Source: Halopseudomonas sabulinigri (GTDB lineage: Bacteria; Pseudomonadota; Gammaproteobacteria; Pseudomonadales; Pseudomonadaceae). Taken from it: 64,000 nucleotides of DNA. Below the pieces are notes generated by a model, which did not search any database, was not told the DNA's origin, and was given only the letters and a program-made list of their open reading frames with translations. Made by a program: the position numbers and the translations under genes. Location: positions 1,240,001 to 1,304,000 of the forward strand of contig NZ_LT629763.1 of the NCBI RefSeq assembly GCF_900105255.1. Direction: 5' to 3'. Numbering within the stretch: position 1 is the stretch's first letter; the number at the start of each line of letters is the position of its first letter. Of the stretch, positions 8,673 through 19,151 are shown piece after piece.

Positions 8673-10868
8673 AGGTGGCAGGCTCAGGACGAGAGACTGA
8701 GCCTTGCCATGTGCTGCAGTAGGCTCACTCTGCAATTCGCCGCTGCTGCCCGCACCCGAGCCACAAAAGTTTTCGGCGTCACTGTTGAGCAGCACCTCCC
8801 ACGCTCCCTCTCGAGGCACGCCGATGCGATAATCCTCGCGCGGTAGCGGCGTGCAATTGTGCACCACCAGCAGCGCAGGGCTCTTTTGCCCGCCATGACG
8901 CAACCAGGCAAAGACGCTGTTATCGCTGTCGTCACCTATTAACCATTCAAACCCATCAGGATAACTGTCGCGCTCATGCAGCGCCGGCTCTTCGCGGTAC
9001 AGGCGGTTCAACTCGCAAACCAAGTCGCGTATGGCGCGGTGATCGGCATACTGCAGCAAGTACCAGTCCAGGGCCTGGTCATGATCCCACTCGCGCCATT
9101 GACCAAACTCACAGCCCATGAACAGCAGCTTCTTGCCGGGATGGGTCCACATGAAGCTGAGGTACAGGCGTAGATTGGCAAATTGCTGCCAACGATCGCC
9201 CGGCATCTTGGCGAGCAGGGCCCGCTTGCCGTGGACTACTTCATCATGCGAGATGGGCAGAATGAAGTGCTCTGAAAACGCGTAGTCGAGACCGAAGGTG
9301 ACCTGGTTGTGGTGATAGCGGCGATTCACCGGGTCTTCGCTGACATAATTCAGCGAGTCGTGCATCCAGCCCATGTTCCACTTAAAGGTAAAGCCCAACC
9401 CCCCCTCTTCCGCCGGCTGGCTGACGCCCGGCCAGGCGGTAGATTCCTCGGCGATCATCAGTGCGCCCGGCACTTTCTCCCGGACCACCGAATTGAGGTG
9501 ACGTAGAAAGTCGATTGCTTCCAGATTTTCCCGTCCGCCATGACGATTGGGAATCCATTCGCCTTCCTTGCGCGAGTAGTCACGGTAGAGCATCGACGCC
9601 ACGGCATCCACGCGTAGACCATCAATATGATAGGTCTGCAGCCAGTGCAGCGCCGAGGACAACATGAAGCCATGCACCTCGTGGCGGCCCAGGTTGTAGA
9701 TGCAGGTATTCCAATCCTGATGGTAGCCCTCGAACGGATGAGCGTATTCGTACAGCGCGGTGCCATCGAATAGCGCCAACCCGTGCTCATCATTAGGGAA
9801 GTGCGCTGGCACCCAATCCAGTATCACGCCTATGCCAGCCTGGTGGCAGGCATCAACAAAGGCGGCAAAATCCGCGGGGCTGCCCAAGCGCGCAGTGGGT
9901 GCGAACTGCGATAACGGCTGGTAACCCCAGGATCCGCCGAACGGATGCTCCATGATCGGCATCAGTTCAATGTGGCTGAAACCCAGTTCCTTCACATAGG
10001 GAATCAGCTCCTGGGCCAACTCGCGCCAATTGAGCACGGCCTTGCTGTCACCATCCGGCCGGCGCCATGAGGTCGCATGCAGCTCGTAAATGGATAGCGG
10101 GGTGCCTTCGGCCTGAATATTGGTTCGCCAGGCCAGCCAGGCATCATCTTGCCACTCCAATTCGAGCGGCTCGGATACAACCGATGCATTGGCTGGAGGC
10201 AGCTCCGTGCGCAAAGCGTAAGGATCGGCCTTTAACGGCAGTATGCCGTGCTCGCCGAGAATCTCGTATTTATAGATTTCGCCCGCCGCCAGCCCGGGTA
10301 TGAACAGTTCCCACACACCCGAGGGCGAATGCCGCCGCATGGGGTGCCGGCGTCCATCCCAGCTATTAAAGTTGCCCACCACCGATACGCGGCGGGCGTT
10401 CGGCGCCCAGACCACAAAGCGAACGCCAGCCACCTCCTCGTCTGCGTCACTGGCAGCCGCTTCGCGGCCGCGCCACAGCTGCGCGCCAAACACCTTGCCC
10501 AGCTCGCGATGGCGCCCCTCACTGAACAGGTGCAGATCCAGCTCGCCCAGTTGGGGACCAAAAGCATAGGGGTCTGCAGTTTCCTGCGTAGCTTCGGGCC
10601 AATGTATACGGAGCCGATAAACAGCCAGGTTGTCACAGCGAAGGCTGAATAGACCCGGTACCAGCTCGGTCATCTCACCCATTGCTACGCCGCTCTGCGC
10701 GTCTATGACTTCCACCGACCTGGCGCCAGGCAAGAGGCAGCGCACCACCAAGGCTCCCTGTTCCTGGTGCGGACCCAGTACCGCAAAGGGTGAATCACTT
10801 TCAGCATTCAGCAATGCCGATATCTGCTCTAACGGTAGCTGGTCGTGTCGGGTTAAAAACTGGTTCAC
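8634..10868 (-). CDS. glgB: 1,4-alpha-glucan branching enzyme GlgB
   Basis: A 744-residue GH13 enzyme that cuts alpha-1,4 chains and re-joins them by alpha-1,6 bonds. An extended N-terminal domain and CBM48 domain precede YELHATSW, the barrel motif [32 protein letters not shown] with the nucleophile Asp, [13 protein letters not shown] and [12 protein letters not shown]. It starts at GTG 10868 overlapping the treS-maltokinase stop by 4 bases (GTGA), so it is the last gene of the glgE operon. It acts on linear glucan made by GlgE. Confidence 0.97.
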   Translation of the reverse strand: MNQFLTRHDQLPLEQISALLNAESDSPFAVLGPHQEQGALVVRCLLPGARSVEVIDAQSGVAMGEMTELVPGLFSLRCDNLAVYRLRIHWPEATQETADPYAFGPQLGELDLHLFSEGRHRELGKVFGAQLWRGREAAASDADEEVAGVRFVVWAPNARRVSVVGNFNSWDGRRHPMRRHSPSGVWELFIPGLAAGEIYKYEILGEHGILPLKADPYALRTELPPANASVVSEPLELEWQDDAWLAWRTNIQAEGTPLSIYELHATSWRRPDGDSKAVLNWRELAQELIPYVKELGFSHIELMPIMEHPFGGSWGYQPLSQFAPTARLGSPADFAAFVDACHQAGIGVILDWVPAHFPNDEHGLALFDGTALYEYAHPFEGYHQDWNTCIYNLGRHEVHGFMLSSALHWLQTYHIDGLRVDAVASMLYRDYSRKEGEWIPNRHGGRENLEAIDFLRHLNSVVREKVPGALMIAEESTAWPGVSQPAEEGGLGFTFKWNMGWMHDSLNYVSEDPVNRRYHHNQVTFGLDYAFSEHFILPISHDEVVHGKRALLAKMPGDRWQQFANLRLYLSFMWTHPGKKLLFMGCEFGQWREWDHDQALDWYLLQYADHRAIRDLVCELNRLYREEPALHERDSYPDGFEWLIGDDSDNSVFAWLRHGGQKSPALLVVHNCTPLPREDYRIGVPREGAWEVLLNSDAENFCGSGAGSSGELQSEPTAAHGKAQSLVLSLPPLGTLVLRPGRDA

Positions 10869-13800
10869 AGATTATCTCCTGGGAGCTCAGGCGCGTTGCC
10901 GGTCGCGAGCGATACATCCGCGAGTTCCAACAGTCCGCGTAGCGGCAGCTCCACCCATTCCGGGCGGTAGGTAAGTTCGTAGCGAATCTCGTAGATTGCC
11001 TTTTCAAGCAAATAGAGCTGCAGGGTGCTCCGCCCCCCCGCTTCAACCTGCCATTCATGCGCCAACGCGCTGGCTGTCTGGTTGTAGGCCGCGGTAAAGG
11101 CTTCGACTGATTGGCTCAAGTACTGGGCGGTGAGGGCCTGGCTGGCGCGGGCTACTGCCTCGGGCTGTTCTTCGGCAGACAGACTGCGTGCGGCCATGGC
11201 GGCAGCGTAAGAGAACGACCGCAAAATCCCTGCTACATCCTTGAAGGGGCTGTGCCGAGCACGGCGCTCCTCCAGCGAGCGGCTGGGCTCGCCCTCAAAG
11301 TCGACAAACACGGCGTCACCCTGGGCCACCAGCACCTGTCCCAGATGCAGATCGCCATGCACGCGCGTCTGCAAACCGCCTACGCTCTGTTGCGCCAGGT
11401 TGATGATCTGCTCATGGATGGCATCTTCGTTAAGCAGCGCCTGCTCTGCCAGCTGCACCGCCATAGTAGGAATTTTATCCGTGTGCTCGCTCAGCTGGGC
11501 GCAGGCCTGACGCAGCTCAGCGGCAATGCGTGCACCTTGCTGCTGCGCCAGCTTAGTGCTGATGTGGCTGACGGCGAAGTCGGCATTGTCGCCAGGATCG
11601 GCCAGTAACAGATGCATTTGCCCCAGGCGACGCCCCAGCACCTCGGCAAAGTCTGCCAACTCGGCGAGCGCCGTGTACTGATTTTCCAGTTCGGACACTC
11701 CGCCAGCTACCTCATCACGGATGGCACGCTCCAGGGTATCTAGCGTCCACTGCCAGGCATCGCCCTGAGCATTGATGAATCCTTGCAGAATCATCAGCGT
11801 GGTCGGGGTGCCGTCCGCGGCTTCACGGCGTACCTCGCCCAAGAAAGGTGCAACCTGGGTGAACTCGCGCTCACTGAGATAGGCGCACATTTCCGCCTCT
11901 GGATGCACGCCGGGTTGGAGACGACGCAATACTTTCAACATCATGCTGTCGCCCAGTCGAATGGAGGTATTGCTCTGCTCGGCCGCACTGGGCTCGACGC
12001 TGCCGCCATCGTCTTCGGTGGGCCACTCCAGCAAACGGGCCGCCGGTAGAAAGTGCAGTATTTCGCCACCTTCTTCGCATATCTCAGCCGCCCGCAGCCG
12101 CTGCAGCACACGCTGACTGAAACCTGGCCAGGTGGTGGCGTCGGTCAGCAGACCCACTTCCCGGCCCTTGCGCAGTCGTGCCATGGCCAGCGCCATCTGC
12201 AATGTGGCCAGGCGGCTGCCATCGGCCTCGCCCTCGCGTTCGGGCAAAAAGGCCAATGGCAGTTGATAGCAATCAGTTCCTTCGCCTGCGCTAGGCAGCG
12301 TGATCTCAAGCAGTGCCAGCAGCTCCTTATCACCCTCGCCGGCCAGCGTCGTGATGTGCCGCACCTCTACCTGCTCAGGTTCGCCTTCGCCAGCGAACCA
12401 GCGACGCCGTGCCAGATAAGCTGGCAGCAACTCGCGACCCAGGGTTTCACTGGGTGCAGGCCGCGCCAGTTCTGCCAGATGCTGCTTGATTACTAGGGTG
12501 CGCAGCTCCGGCATTGGTTCCGGCGAGGGGGTGTGCCAGCTGGGCATCTTGCTGCTGTCTGCCAGCACAAACCAGAAGAAACCGTAGGGCGGCAGGGTCA
12601 GCATATAGTTCGACGTTCCTATAGGCGCAAAAGAGCTCCCTCCGAGCATTTCAACCGGCACTCGCCCCCCAAATTCGGCTAGGTCCAGCTCGACGGCCTG
12701 CGCTGCACGCGACAGGTTTGCCACACAGAGAATGGCTTCTTCCTGACTATCAGCCTCGGTACATTCGCGCAAATAGGCTAGAACCCGTCGGTTGCTCGGC
12801 GCTAGCATGCGCAAGGTGCCGCGACCAAATGCCTTTTGCTGGGTGCGCACGGTCAACATACGACGCGTCCAATTGAGCAATGAATGCGGGTCACGCGTCT
12901 GGGCTTCCACGTTGATGGTCTGGAAGCCATACAAAGGGTCCATTATCGGCGGCAACACCAGCTGCGCCGGATCAGCCGCAGAAAAGCCGCCATTGCGATC
13001 CACTGACCATTGCATGGGGGTGCGAACACCATCGCGATCGCCCAGGAAGATGTTATCCCCCATACCCAGTTCATCGCCGTAGTACAGCGTTGGGGTGCCG
13101 GGCATGGATAACAGCAGGCTGTTGAGCAATTCGATACGCCGGCGGTCGCGCTCCATCAAAGGTGCCAGCCTGCGGCGTATGCCAAGATTGATACGGGCGC
13201 GGCGGTCTGCGGCGTAATAATTCCACAGGTAATCACGCTCACGGTCACTGACCATTTCAAGCGTCAGTTCGTCGTGATTGCGCAGAAATATCGCCCATTG
13301 ACAGCCGGCGGGGATGTCGGGGGTCTGGCGCAGAATATCGGTAATCGGAAAGCGATCTTCCTGAGCAATGGCCATGTACATACGCGGCATAAGCGGAAAG
13401 TGAAATGCCATATGGCACTCGTCGCCTTCACCGAAATAAAGCTGAGTATCTTCTGGCCATTGGTTGGCCTCGGCCAGCAGCATTCGGTCAGGGTAATGCC
13501 GGTCAAGCTCGGCACGAATAGCCTTGAGGACATCATGCGTTTCCGGCAGATTTTCGTTATTGGTACCCTCGCGTTCCACCAGATACGGAATTGCGTCCAG
13601 ACGCAGCCCGTCCACGCCCATGTCCAGCCAATATCGCATCACGCCGAGTACAGCCTTTAGCACCTGTGGATTGTCAAAATTGAGGTCGGGCTGGTGAGAG
13701 TAGAAACGGTGCCAGAAGTACTGCTTGGCTACCGGATCCCACGTCCAGTTGGATTTTTCGGTATCTAGAAAAATGATGCGTGTGCCCTGGTATTTGTCAT

Positions 13801-14224
13801 CCGTATCGGACCACACATAGAAATTACGCGCCTTGGAACCCTTGGGCGCGTTACGCGCCCGCACGAACCAAGGATGCTGGTCCGAGGTGTGGTTGATTAC
13901 CAGCTCAGTAATTACCCGCAACCCGCGCTGGTGGGCGGCGTTGATGAAACGCCGCACATCGGCCAAGGTACCGTAGTCAGGATGCACGCCACGATACGCG
14001 GCAATATCGTAGCCGTCATCGCGCCGAGGTGACGGGTAAAATGGCAACAGCCAGATGGTATTGACGCCTAGGTCAGCGATGTAGTCCAGCTTCTTGATCA
14101 AACCGGGAAAATCGCCCACACCGTCATTGTTGGAGTCGAAGAACGATTTAACGTGAACCTGATAAATCACCGCGTCCTTGTACCAGGCCGGGTCTCGCAG
14201 AAAGCTCTGCTGGCTATCACTCAT
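10865..14224 (-). CDS. treS: Trehalose synthase / maltokinase fusion protein
   Basis: A 1119-residue two-domain enzyme. Residues about 1-550 are a GH13 trehalose synthase ([65 protein letters not shown]) that interconverts trehalose and maltose. The C-terminal half from about residue 570 is a maltokinase-like domain with [11 protein letters not shown] and [17 protein letters not shown], which makes maltose-1-phosphate with ATP. Start: ATG at 14224 with GAGGGAGAG upstream; a TTG at 14239 is a possible but less likely start. It overlaps glgE by 8 bases and glgB by 4. The fusion is known in pseudomonads and places both steps before GlgE in one polypeptide. Confidence 0.95.
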   Translation of the reverse strand: MSDSQQSFLRDPAWYKDAVIYQVHVKSFFDSNNDGVGDFPGLIKKLDYIADLGVNTIWLLPFYPSPRRDDGYDIAAYRGVHPDYGTLADVRRFINAAHQRGLRVITELVINHTSDQHPWFVRARNAPKGSKARNFYVWSDTDDKYQGTRIIFLDTEKSNWTWDPVAKQYFWHRFYSHQPDLNFDNPQVLKAVLGVMRYWLDMGVDGLRLDAIPYLVEREGTNNENLPETHDVLKAIRAELDRHYPDRMLLAEANQWPEDTQLYFGEGDECHMAFHFPLMPRMYMAIAQEDRFPITDILRQTPDIPAGCQWAIFLRNHDELTLEMVSDRERDYLWNYYAADRRARINLGIRRRLAPLMERDRRRIELLNSLLLSMPGTPTLYYGDELGMGDNIFLGDRDGVRTPMQWSVDRNGGFSAADPAQLVLPPIMDPLYGFQTINVEAQTRDPHSLLNWTRRMLTVRTQQKAFGRGTLRMLAPSNRRVLAYLRECTEADSQEEAILCVANLSRAAQAVELDLAEFGGRVPVEMLGGSSFAPIGTSNYMLTLPPYGFFWFVLADSSKMPSWHTPSPEPMPELRTLVIKQHLAELARPAPSETLGRELLPAYLARRRWFAGEGEPEQVEVRHITTLAGEGDKELLALLEITLPSAGEGTDCYQLPLAFLPEREGEADGSRLATLQMALAMARLRKGREVGLLTDATTWPGFSQRVLQRLRAAEICEEGGEILHFLPAARLLEWPTEDDGGSVEPSAAEQSNTSIRLGDSMMLKVLRRLQPGVHPEAEMCAYLSEREFTQVAPFLGEVRREAADGTPTTLMILQGFINAQGDAWQWTLDTLERAIRDEVAGGVSELENQYTALAELADFAEVLGRRLGQMHLLLADPGDNADFAVSHISTKLAQQQGARIAAELRQACAQLSEHTDKIPTMAVQLAEQALLNEDAIHEQIINLAQQSVGGLQTRVHGDLHLGQVLVAQGDAVFVDFEGEPSRSLEERRARHSPFKDVAGILRSFSYAAAMAARSLSAEEQPEAVARASQALTAQYLSQSVEAFTAAYNQTASALAHEWQVEAGGRSTLQLYLLEKAIYEIRYELTYRPEWVELPLRGLLELADVSLATGNAPELPGDNL

Positions 14225-16220
14225 GCCGCTCTCCCTCAACTCTACTTACACGCCAGATGCCGAATGGCTGGTGCCAAGGCTCTATGCGCATCCATTGGGT
14301 TTTGCCGTGCCATTGCCAGGTGTGGCCGGTCATGAGGTCTTCACCCTGAATACTGGCATCGTCCGCAAGACCGAATTCCCAGAGCGGCACTTCAAAGTGC
14401 GCCTCCTGAGCGTTGTGCGGATCGAGACTGATCGCCACCAACACGAAGTTAGACATATCCGCCGTGCGTTTGGCGAAGTACACGATATTGTCGTTCCAGC
14501 ACAGAAAAGTTTGCAGACCAAGGTGCGTCTGCAGCGCCGGATTCTCCCGGCGAATGCGATTAAGCTGGGCAATCTCTGCATTGATGTTGCCACTTTGCTG
14601 GTAATCACGCGGCCTCAGTTGGTATTTCTCCGAATCCAGATATTCTTCCTTCCCCGGTACCGGCGCGGCCTCACATAATTCAAAGCCAGAGTACATGCCC
14701 CATAGACCCGACCCCATGGTCGCTAGCGCGGCGCGAATGAGAAAGCCGGCGCGCCCGGAATCGTGTAGAAAGCGTGGATTGATGTCCGGGGTGTTGACGA
14801 AAAAATTGGGCCGATAACAATCCCGCCAAGGCGGCTGAGTCAGCTCCATGAAATAGGACTCGATCTCTTCCTTGGTATTGCGCCAGGTAAAATAGGTATA
14901 GCTCTGACTGAAACCGACCTTGCCCAAGCGCGCCATCATTGCAGGCCGGGTAAAGGCTTCTGATAGAAAGATGACTTCCGGATGCTGATGCCGCACATCA
15001 CCGATCAGCCACTCCCAGAAAGGCAGTGGCTTGGTGTGGGGATTATCTACACGAAACAGGGTGACGCCTTGCTCTACCCAGAACAACACAACATCGCGTA
15101 GCGCCAACCACAAATCAGGGATGGCGTCGTCGTTATAAAAAGCCACATTAACGATGTCTTCGTACTTTTTCGGCGGGTTCTCAGCGTGGCGAATACTGCC
15201 GTCAGGACGCCACTCGAACCAGCCGGGGTGCTCAGAAAGCCATGGATGATCGGGCGAGCATTGAATCGCGAAATCCAGTGCTACCTCCAAACCCTGCACC
15301 TTGGCTGCGCTGACCAGGTGACGAAAATCATCCAAGCTGCCCAGTTGTGGATGCACGGCATGGTGCCCCCCCTCCGGTCCGCCAATGGCGTAAGGACTGC
15401 CTGGGTCGTCTGCATTGGCTTGCAAGCTGTTGTTCCGGCCCTTTCGTTGGCTCCTCCCGATGGGGTGGATGGGCGGAAAGTAGAGCACATCAAACCCCAG
15501 CGAACGAATACGCGGCAATTGTTCAATCACGTCCTGAAAGGTGCCGTGCCGCTGCGCAGAGCCACTGGCAGAACGTGGAAACAGTTCATACCAGCTAGCA
15601 AATTCAGCCAGTGAGCGTTCCACGTCCAAAGGGTACATTGGAGTTCTCATCAAGTGCCGGTGCTGCCCTAGTTCCCGCATGCGCTGCTGGATCTCGCGCG
15701 ACAGCAGAAGTGCGAGCTTTTCCTCGTCCAGATTGGACTGCCGCAATTGCTGCAGTGCATCCTGCAAAGTTTCATCGGCTGCGCCCATGGCCTGCTCTAG
15801 GGTACGTTGCAGCAGGAGTTCGCCCTCACGCAGCTCCAGCACCAGGGATTTTCCAGCGGTCAGCTTCTTCTGTACCTCATCACAATAGGTGGCATAATCA
15901 TCGCGCCACGCCTCTATCGCGAACTCCATGCGTCCGGGGTGCTCAGGAACCAGCTCCGCCCGCCAGCGATCATTCTCCAAAGGCTGCATAGGCGCACTCT
16001 GCCAGAGGCCGCCGCTGCTTCCCCGCCACAGCAGATTGGCGTCCAGCTTTTCATGGCCGTCGGTGAAAATAGTGGCGCAAACCACACACGGCTGCCCCAC
16101 CACCGCCTTGGCCGCAAAACGGCCACCTTCCACTACAGGCTCGACCGCTTCTATGGCCACACGCGTCAGCGAGACCGCCTCTTCTATCGCTGGGGGATAG
16201 TTTAATTGCTCAGCAGACAT
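14217..16220 (-). CDS. glgE: Alpha-1,4-glucan:maltose-1-phosphate maltosyltransferase GlgE
   Basis: A 667-residue GH13_3 enzyme that extends alpha-1,4-glucan with maltosyl units from alpha-maltose-1-phosphate. Motifs include the DUF3416-type N-terminal domain (VVCATIFTDGHEKLDANLLW), WYELFPRSASG, FDVLYFPPIHPIG, GLEVALDFAIQCSPDHPWL, VTLFRVDNPHTKPLPFWEWL with the nucleophile Asp, and IFLSEAFTRPAMM. The ATG at 16220 has an AGGA site upstream. Only 41 bases separate it from the SDR gene, so both are probably co-transcribed. Confidence 0.96.
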   Translation of the reverse strand: MSAEQLNYPPAIEEAVSLTRVAIEAVEPVVEGGRFAAKAVVGQPCVVCATIFTDGHEKLDANLLWRGSSGGLWQSAPMQPLENDRWRAELVPEHPGRMEFAIEAWRDDYATYCDEVQKKLTAGKSLVLELREGELLLQRTLEQAMGAADETLQDALQQLRQSNLDEEKLALLLSREIQQRMRELGQHRHLMRTPMYPLDVERSLAEFASWYELFPRSASGSAQRHGTFQDVIEQLPRIRSLGFDVLYFPPIHPIGRSQRKGRNNSLQANADDPGSPYAIGGPEGGHHAVHPQLGSLDDFRHLVSAAKVQGLEVALDFAIQCSPDHPWLSEHPGWFEWRPDGSIRHAENPPKKYEDIVNVAFYNDDAIPDLWLALRDVVLFWVEQGVTLFRVDNPHTKPLPFWEWLIGDVRHQHPEVIFLSEAFTRPAMMARLGKVGFSQSYTYFTWRNTKEEIESYFMELTQPPWRDCYRPNFFVNTPDINPRFLHDSGRAGFLIRAALATMGSGLWGMYSGFELCEAAPVPGKEEYLDSEKYQLRPRDYQQSGNINAEIAQLNRIRRENPALQTHLGLQTFLCWNDNIVYFAKRTADMSNFVLVAISLDPHNAQEAHFEVPLWEFGLADDASIQGEDLMTGHTWQWHGKTQWMRIEPWHQPFGIWRVSRVEGERHE

Positions 16221-16261
16221 GTGCTGGTCCTGTGTGAAGTGCGGGCATGGTCGCCAGCGGC

Positions 16262-17116
16262 TCAGCCATTGACCACGGTGCCGCCATTAACGTGAAGAAT
16301 CTGCCCGGAAACGTAGCTGGAATCGTTGCAGGCCAGGTAGACGTAGCTCGGTGCCAGCTCAGCCGGCTGCCCTGGCCGGCCCATGGGAGTGTTGCCGCCG
16401 AATTCCGACACCGTCTCGGCGGAGAAGGTGGATGGAATCAGGGGTGTCCAGATCGGCCCTGGCGCTACGCCGTTAACGCGTATACCGCGCTCGGCCAGAT
16501 TGATCGCCAGCGAACGCGTGAATGAGGTGATGGCGCCCTTGGTAGCCGAATAATCGAGCAGCACGGGATTACCCTTATAAGCGGTTACAGAGGTGGTGTT
16601 GATGATGGAAGCGCCTTCTTTCAGATGCGGTAACGCGGCCTTGGTCATCTGGAACATGCCGAAGATATTGGTACGAAAAGTTTTCTCCCATTGCTCCTGG
16701 GGAATGTCTTCCAGGCGTTTCTGAGGGTGTTGCTCACCAGCGTTATTCACAAGAATATCCAGGGCGTCCCACTCTTCGAGCACTGTCGTTATTACCTCAT
16801 GACAAAAGCTTTCTTCTGCGACGTCACCCGCCATGCTCATGGCGACGCCGCCATGTTTGCGGATTTCATTTAAGGTGAACTCTGCATCCTCATGATTCTG
16901 CAGGTAGATCACCGCCACCTTGGCGCCTTCCAGGGCGTAGTAGAGGGCTACGGAGCGGCCTATGCCGCTGTCCGCCCCAGTCACCAAGGCCACCTTCCCG
17001 GCCAGCTTGCTAGCTGGGCGATAATCTTCACGATAGAACTCCGGGGGCGGATCCATTTTCTTTTCGGAGGAGGGTTCCTGATCCTGATGTTGGGCTGGTG
17101 GCGTCTGGTCATGCAT
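16262..17116 (-). CDS. SDR-family oxidoreductase (YghA / glucose dehydrogenase-like)
   Basis: A 284-residue classical short-chain dehydrogenase with a polar Pro/Gln-rich N-terminal extension of about 45 residues. It has the nucleotide-binding TGADSGIG motif, NNAG, the catalytic Ser and the YSATKG (Tyr-x3-Lys) motif, and PGPIWTPL. The extension and the GADSGIGR form are typical of the YghA-like group. Start ATG 17116 has GCAGGAG upstream; an in-frame codon 5 residues earlier is less likely. It is the first gene of the leftward operon with glgE, treS and glgB. Substrate unknown; a polyol or sugar-stress substrate is inference from context. Confidence 0.88.
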   Translation of the reverse strand: MHDQTPPAQHQDQEPSSEKKMDPPPEFYREDYRPASKLAGKVALVTGADSGIGRSVALYYALEGAKVAVIYLQNHEDAEFTLNEIRKHGGVAMSMAGDVAEESFCHEVITTVLEEWDALDILVNNAGEQHPQKRLEDIPQEQWEKTFRTNIFGMFQMTKAALPHLKEGASIINTTSVTAYKGNPVLLDYSATKGAITSFTRSLAINLAERGIRVNGVAPGPIWTPLIPSTFSAETVSEFGGNTPMGRPGQPAELAPSYVYLACNDSSYVSGQILHVNGGTVVNG

Positions 17117-17178
17117 GACGGTCTCCTGCAATCGTGAACAGTGGATAAAAAAGCGAGCCGTTGAATGGCACGTAAAGG

Positions 17179-17206
17179 ATTGACCGGGGAGTCGGATGGC
17201 GAGTTC
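17179..17206 (-). promoter_or_regulatory. ECF-sigma-like promoter before the SDR-glgE-treS-glgB operon
   Basis: On the minus strand GAACTC (17206-17201), 17 bases, then TCAAT (17183-17179), 63 bases before the SDR start. It departs from GAACTT/TCnnA at the last base of each element, so it is weaker than the sites at 5516 and 22848. Confidence 0.3.
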
Positions 17207-17250
17207 AAGCAGTTTTTGTGCTGTGGCTGCCCTGCTGCTTATTGTTTACT

Positions 17251-17288
17251 CAAATAAGAATAAGAAAAGATTTTGTAATTCTTATTTG
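17251..17288. repeat. 11-bp inverted repeat in an AT-rich intergenic island
   Basis: CAAATAAGAAT (17251-17261) and its exact reverse complement (17278-17288) flank a 16-base spacer. It sits between the divergent SDR operon and the DUF3509-like gene, in about 190 bases much richer in A+T than the rest of the window. It could be an operator or an RNA hairpin. Confidence 0.5.
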
Positions 17289-17524
17289 CTTTATAAGCCA
17301 GTGACTACAAAACACTCGCTTGCAGGTAAAACGCCGCATTTAAGAATAAATGATTATATAAATTATATTTTTAAGACTATTTTGCCCAAAAAAAGGAAGT
17401 TTACTTAGGGCGTAGCACAGTTTTTAACTTTTGCTTGGCGTTTTCACGCTTTCTACCAGAGGAATTTTGTTTCTAACCGTGATGTCACTCTAGGGTGATT
17501 AATCCCCGGCATGGAGACCATAGG

Positions 17525-17866
17525 ATGCAACGCGACCTCACCCCATTTTACGAAGCATTTCCCGACTACCACATCAGTTGTGAACCGCGTCCTGACGGGA
17601 ACCAGTTACTGGTCATATGCGACAAGAACTCAAACCCTGTCTATCGACGAGTACTGCTGGCCAATATGTCAGACGCGCAATTAATCAGCCGGATCAAGTT
17701 GGACCTATTCGTCGAAGGCCATGACAGCCAGCGTGACTTGGAAACACTTTTGACAGAGGTCAAACAACAGTCGTACACGGGTGGGGAACTGCATCGGACC
17801 AAATGGGATCGACTATGGGAGGAACGCAAGCTGACGATCACCGGCCGCCCACCTCGAAAGGGATGA
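17525..17866 (+). CDS. DUF3509-like small hypothetical protein
   Basis: A 113-residue protein. The opening FYEAFPDYHISCEPRPDGNQ resembles the Pseudomonas DUF3509 family, in which an AFP-DY segment is followed by RPDG. The remainder is charged, with no signal peptide or membrane segment. The ATG at 17525 has GGAG about 13 bases and TAGG directly upstream; an upstream in-frame start at 17495 would add 10 residues outside the conserved part. It is monocistronic. Function unknown. Confidence 0.7.
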   Translation: MQRDLTPFYEAFPDYHISCEPRPDGNQLLVICDKNSNPVYRRVLLANMSDAQLISRIKLDLFVEGHDSQRDLETLLTEVKQQSYTGGELHRTKWDRLWEERKLTITGRPPRKG

Positions 17867-18009
17867 GCCCATGGCGCCTATCGCTGTCAGTAGCTTAGGT
17901 ACCAACAGAGGCTGCGCCCGGGTAACGATCTGATTAGATTGCAGTTGGATTACTCGAGCCGCATGGCGATAACGACGCAGAACTGATTTTCAGAGCACAC
18001 GGGTAGATT

Positions 18010-19089
18010 ATGGAAATTTGGCAAGCAATCTGGGTTCAGGCTGAAATGCGTTTAGTAATTCGGGCTGTGGTGGTTTTGCTGGTATCCGGTGTGGCCGCAC
18101 GCCTGGTGGCCGGGTTGCTGGTAAAGGCGACCAGCCGGGTTAGCTTTGTGCGCCAACTGACCGAGCAACTGCAAAAGCCCATAAGCTGGATAGTGCCTTT
18201 GGTGGCACTTCAAATGGTGCTTCGCGCCGCTGCCGATGACCTACCGCTGCTAGGCCCCGCGCGGCACCTGACCGCGTTGCTGATTATCGCCCTGATGACA
18301 TGGGCAGCCACTCGCGTCGTCCGCGCGGTCGAAAAATTTCTCTTGTTACGGCACCCGGTAGATGTAGCCGACAACCTGCGTGCGCGTCGAATCCAGACCC
18401 AGACGCGGGTGCTGGTCCGCACAATGAACTTGTTTCTGGTGTTTTTCGGCGTCGCGGCTATGCTCACCACCTTCCCGGGGGCTAAACAGATCGGTACTGG
18501 GCTGATGGCTTCGGCCGGCGTCGCCGGTTTAGCTATCGGCTTTGCCGCCAAACCGGTGCTGGGCAACCTGATTGCCGGCATCCAAATTGCAATGACTCAG
18601 CCCATTCGGCTGGATGATGTGGTCGTCGTGGAAGGTGAATGGGGGCGTATTGAAGAGATCACCGGCACTTATGTGGTGGTGCGCATCTGGGATGAGCGAC
18701 GCCTGATAGTGCCATTGCAGTATTTCATTGAGCAGCCTTTTCAGAACTGGACCCGACAAACCAGCTCGATACTGGGCTCGGTGTTTCTGTGGACGGATTA
18801 TTCGCTGCCGCTGGAGCCATTGAAACAGGAATTGGCTCGATTGTGCGAAGCCGTACCGGAGATGTGGGATGGCCGCGTTCAGGTGCTACAGGTGACCGAT
18901 GCCACCGACAAGGTCATACAGCTGCGCGCTCTGGCCAGTTCGCGCAATTCATCGCTCAACTGGGATCTGCGTTGTTATCTGCGTGAGCAATTGATTGCCT
19001 ACATCAATCGTGAGCATCCCGAGTGCCTGCCGCGCACACGTGCCACTATCAGCAACGCCACCACACACGTGAGCGGCGAACAAATCTGA
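18010..19089 (+). CDS. MscS-family mechanosensitive ion channel
   Basis: A 359-residue membrane protein with four or so hydrophobic segments in the first 200 residues, then the MscS signature: a Gly/Ala-rich pore helix (MASAGVAGLAIGFAAKPVLG) followed by NLIAGIQIAMTQPIRLDDVV and the beta domain with IWDERRLIVPLQYF. The family opens under membrane tension to release solutes on osmotic downshock. This suits a neighbourhood devoted to trehalose and glucan. Start is ATG 18010; the ribosome site is weak. Confidence 0.9.
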   Translation: MEIWQAIWVQAEMRLVIRAVVVLLVSGVAARLVAGLLVKATSRVSFVRQLTEQLQKPISWIVPLVALQMVLRAAADDLPLLGPARHLTALLIIALMTWAATRVVRAVEKFLLLRHPVDVADNLRARRIQTQTRVLVRTMNLFLVFFGVAAMLTTFPGAKQIGTGLMASAGVAGLAIGFAAKPVLGNLIAGIQIAMTQPIRLDDVVVVEGEWGRIEEITGTYVVVRIWDERRLIVPLQYFIEQPFQNWTRQTSSILGSVFLWTDYSLPLEPLKQELARLCEAVPEMWDGRVQVLQVTDATDKVIQLRALASSRNSSLNWDLRCYLREQLIAYINREHPECLPRTRATISNATTHVSGEQI

Positions 19090-19151
19090 CGCCGCCTGGT
19101 CGCTCTCTCACCGAGTAGATCCGTTTGCCCGCCATTCGCGCCCTGCCCGCT

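Larger units (their letters stand above)
17117..17524. other. AT-rich divergent intergenic region
   Basis: About 408 bases. It holds the ECF-like promoter (17179-17206) and the 11-bp inverted repeat (17251-17288). From about 17235 to 17405 there are long A/T runs. A 70-codon open frame at 17196-17408 has no ribosome site or family match and is not called. Confidence 0.6.

Noticed and set aside
17196..17408. 70-codon frame in the AT-rich island
   Set aside because: No ribosome site and no family match; the region looks regulatory.
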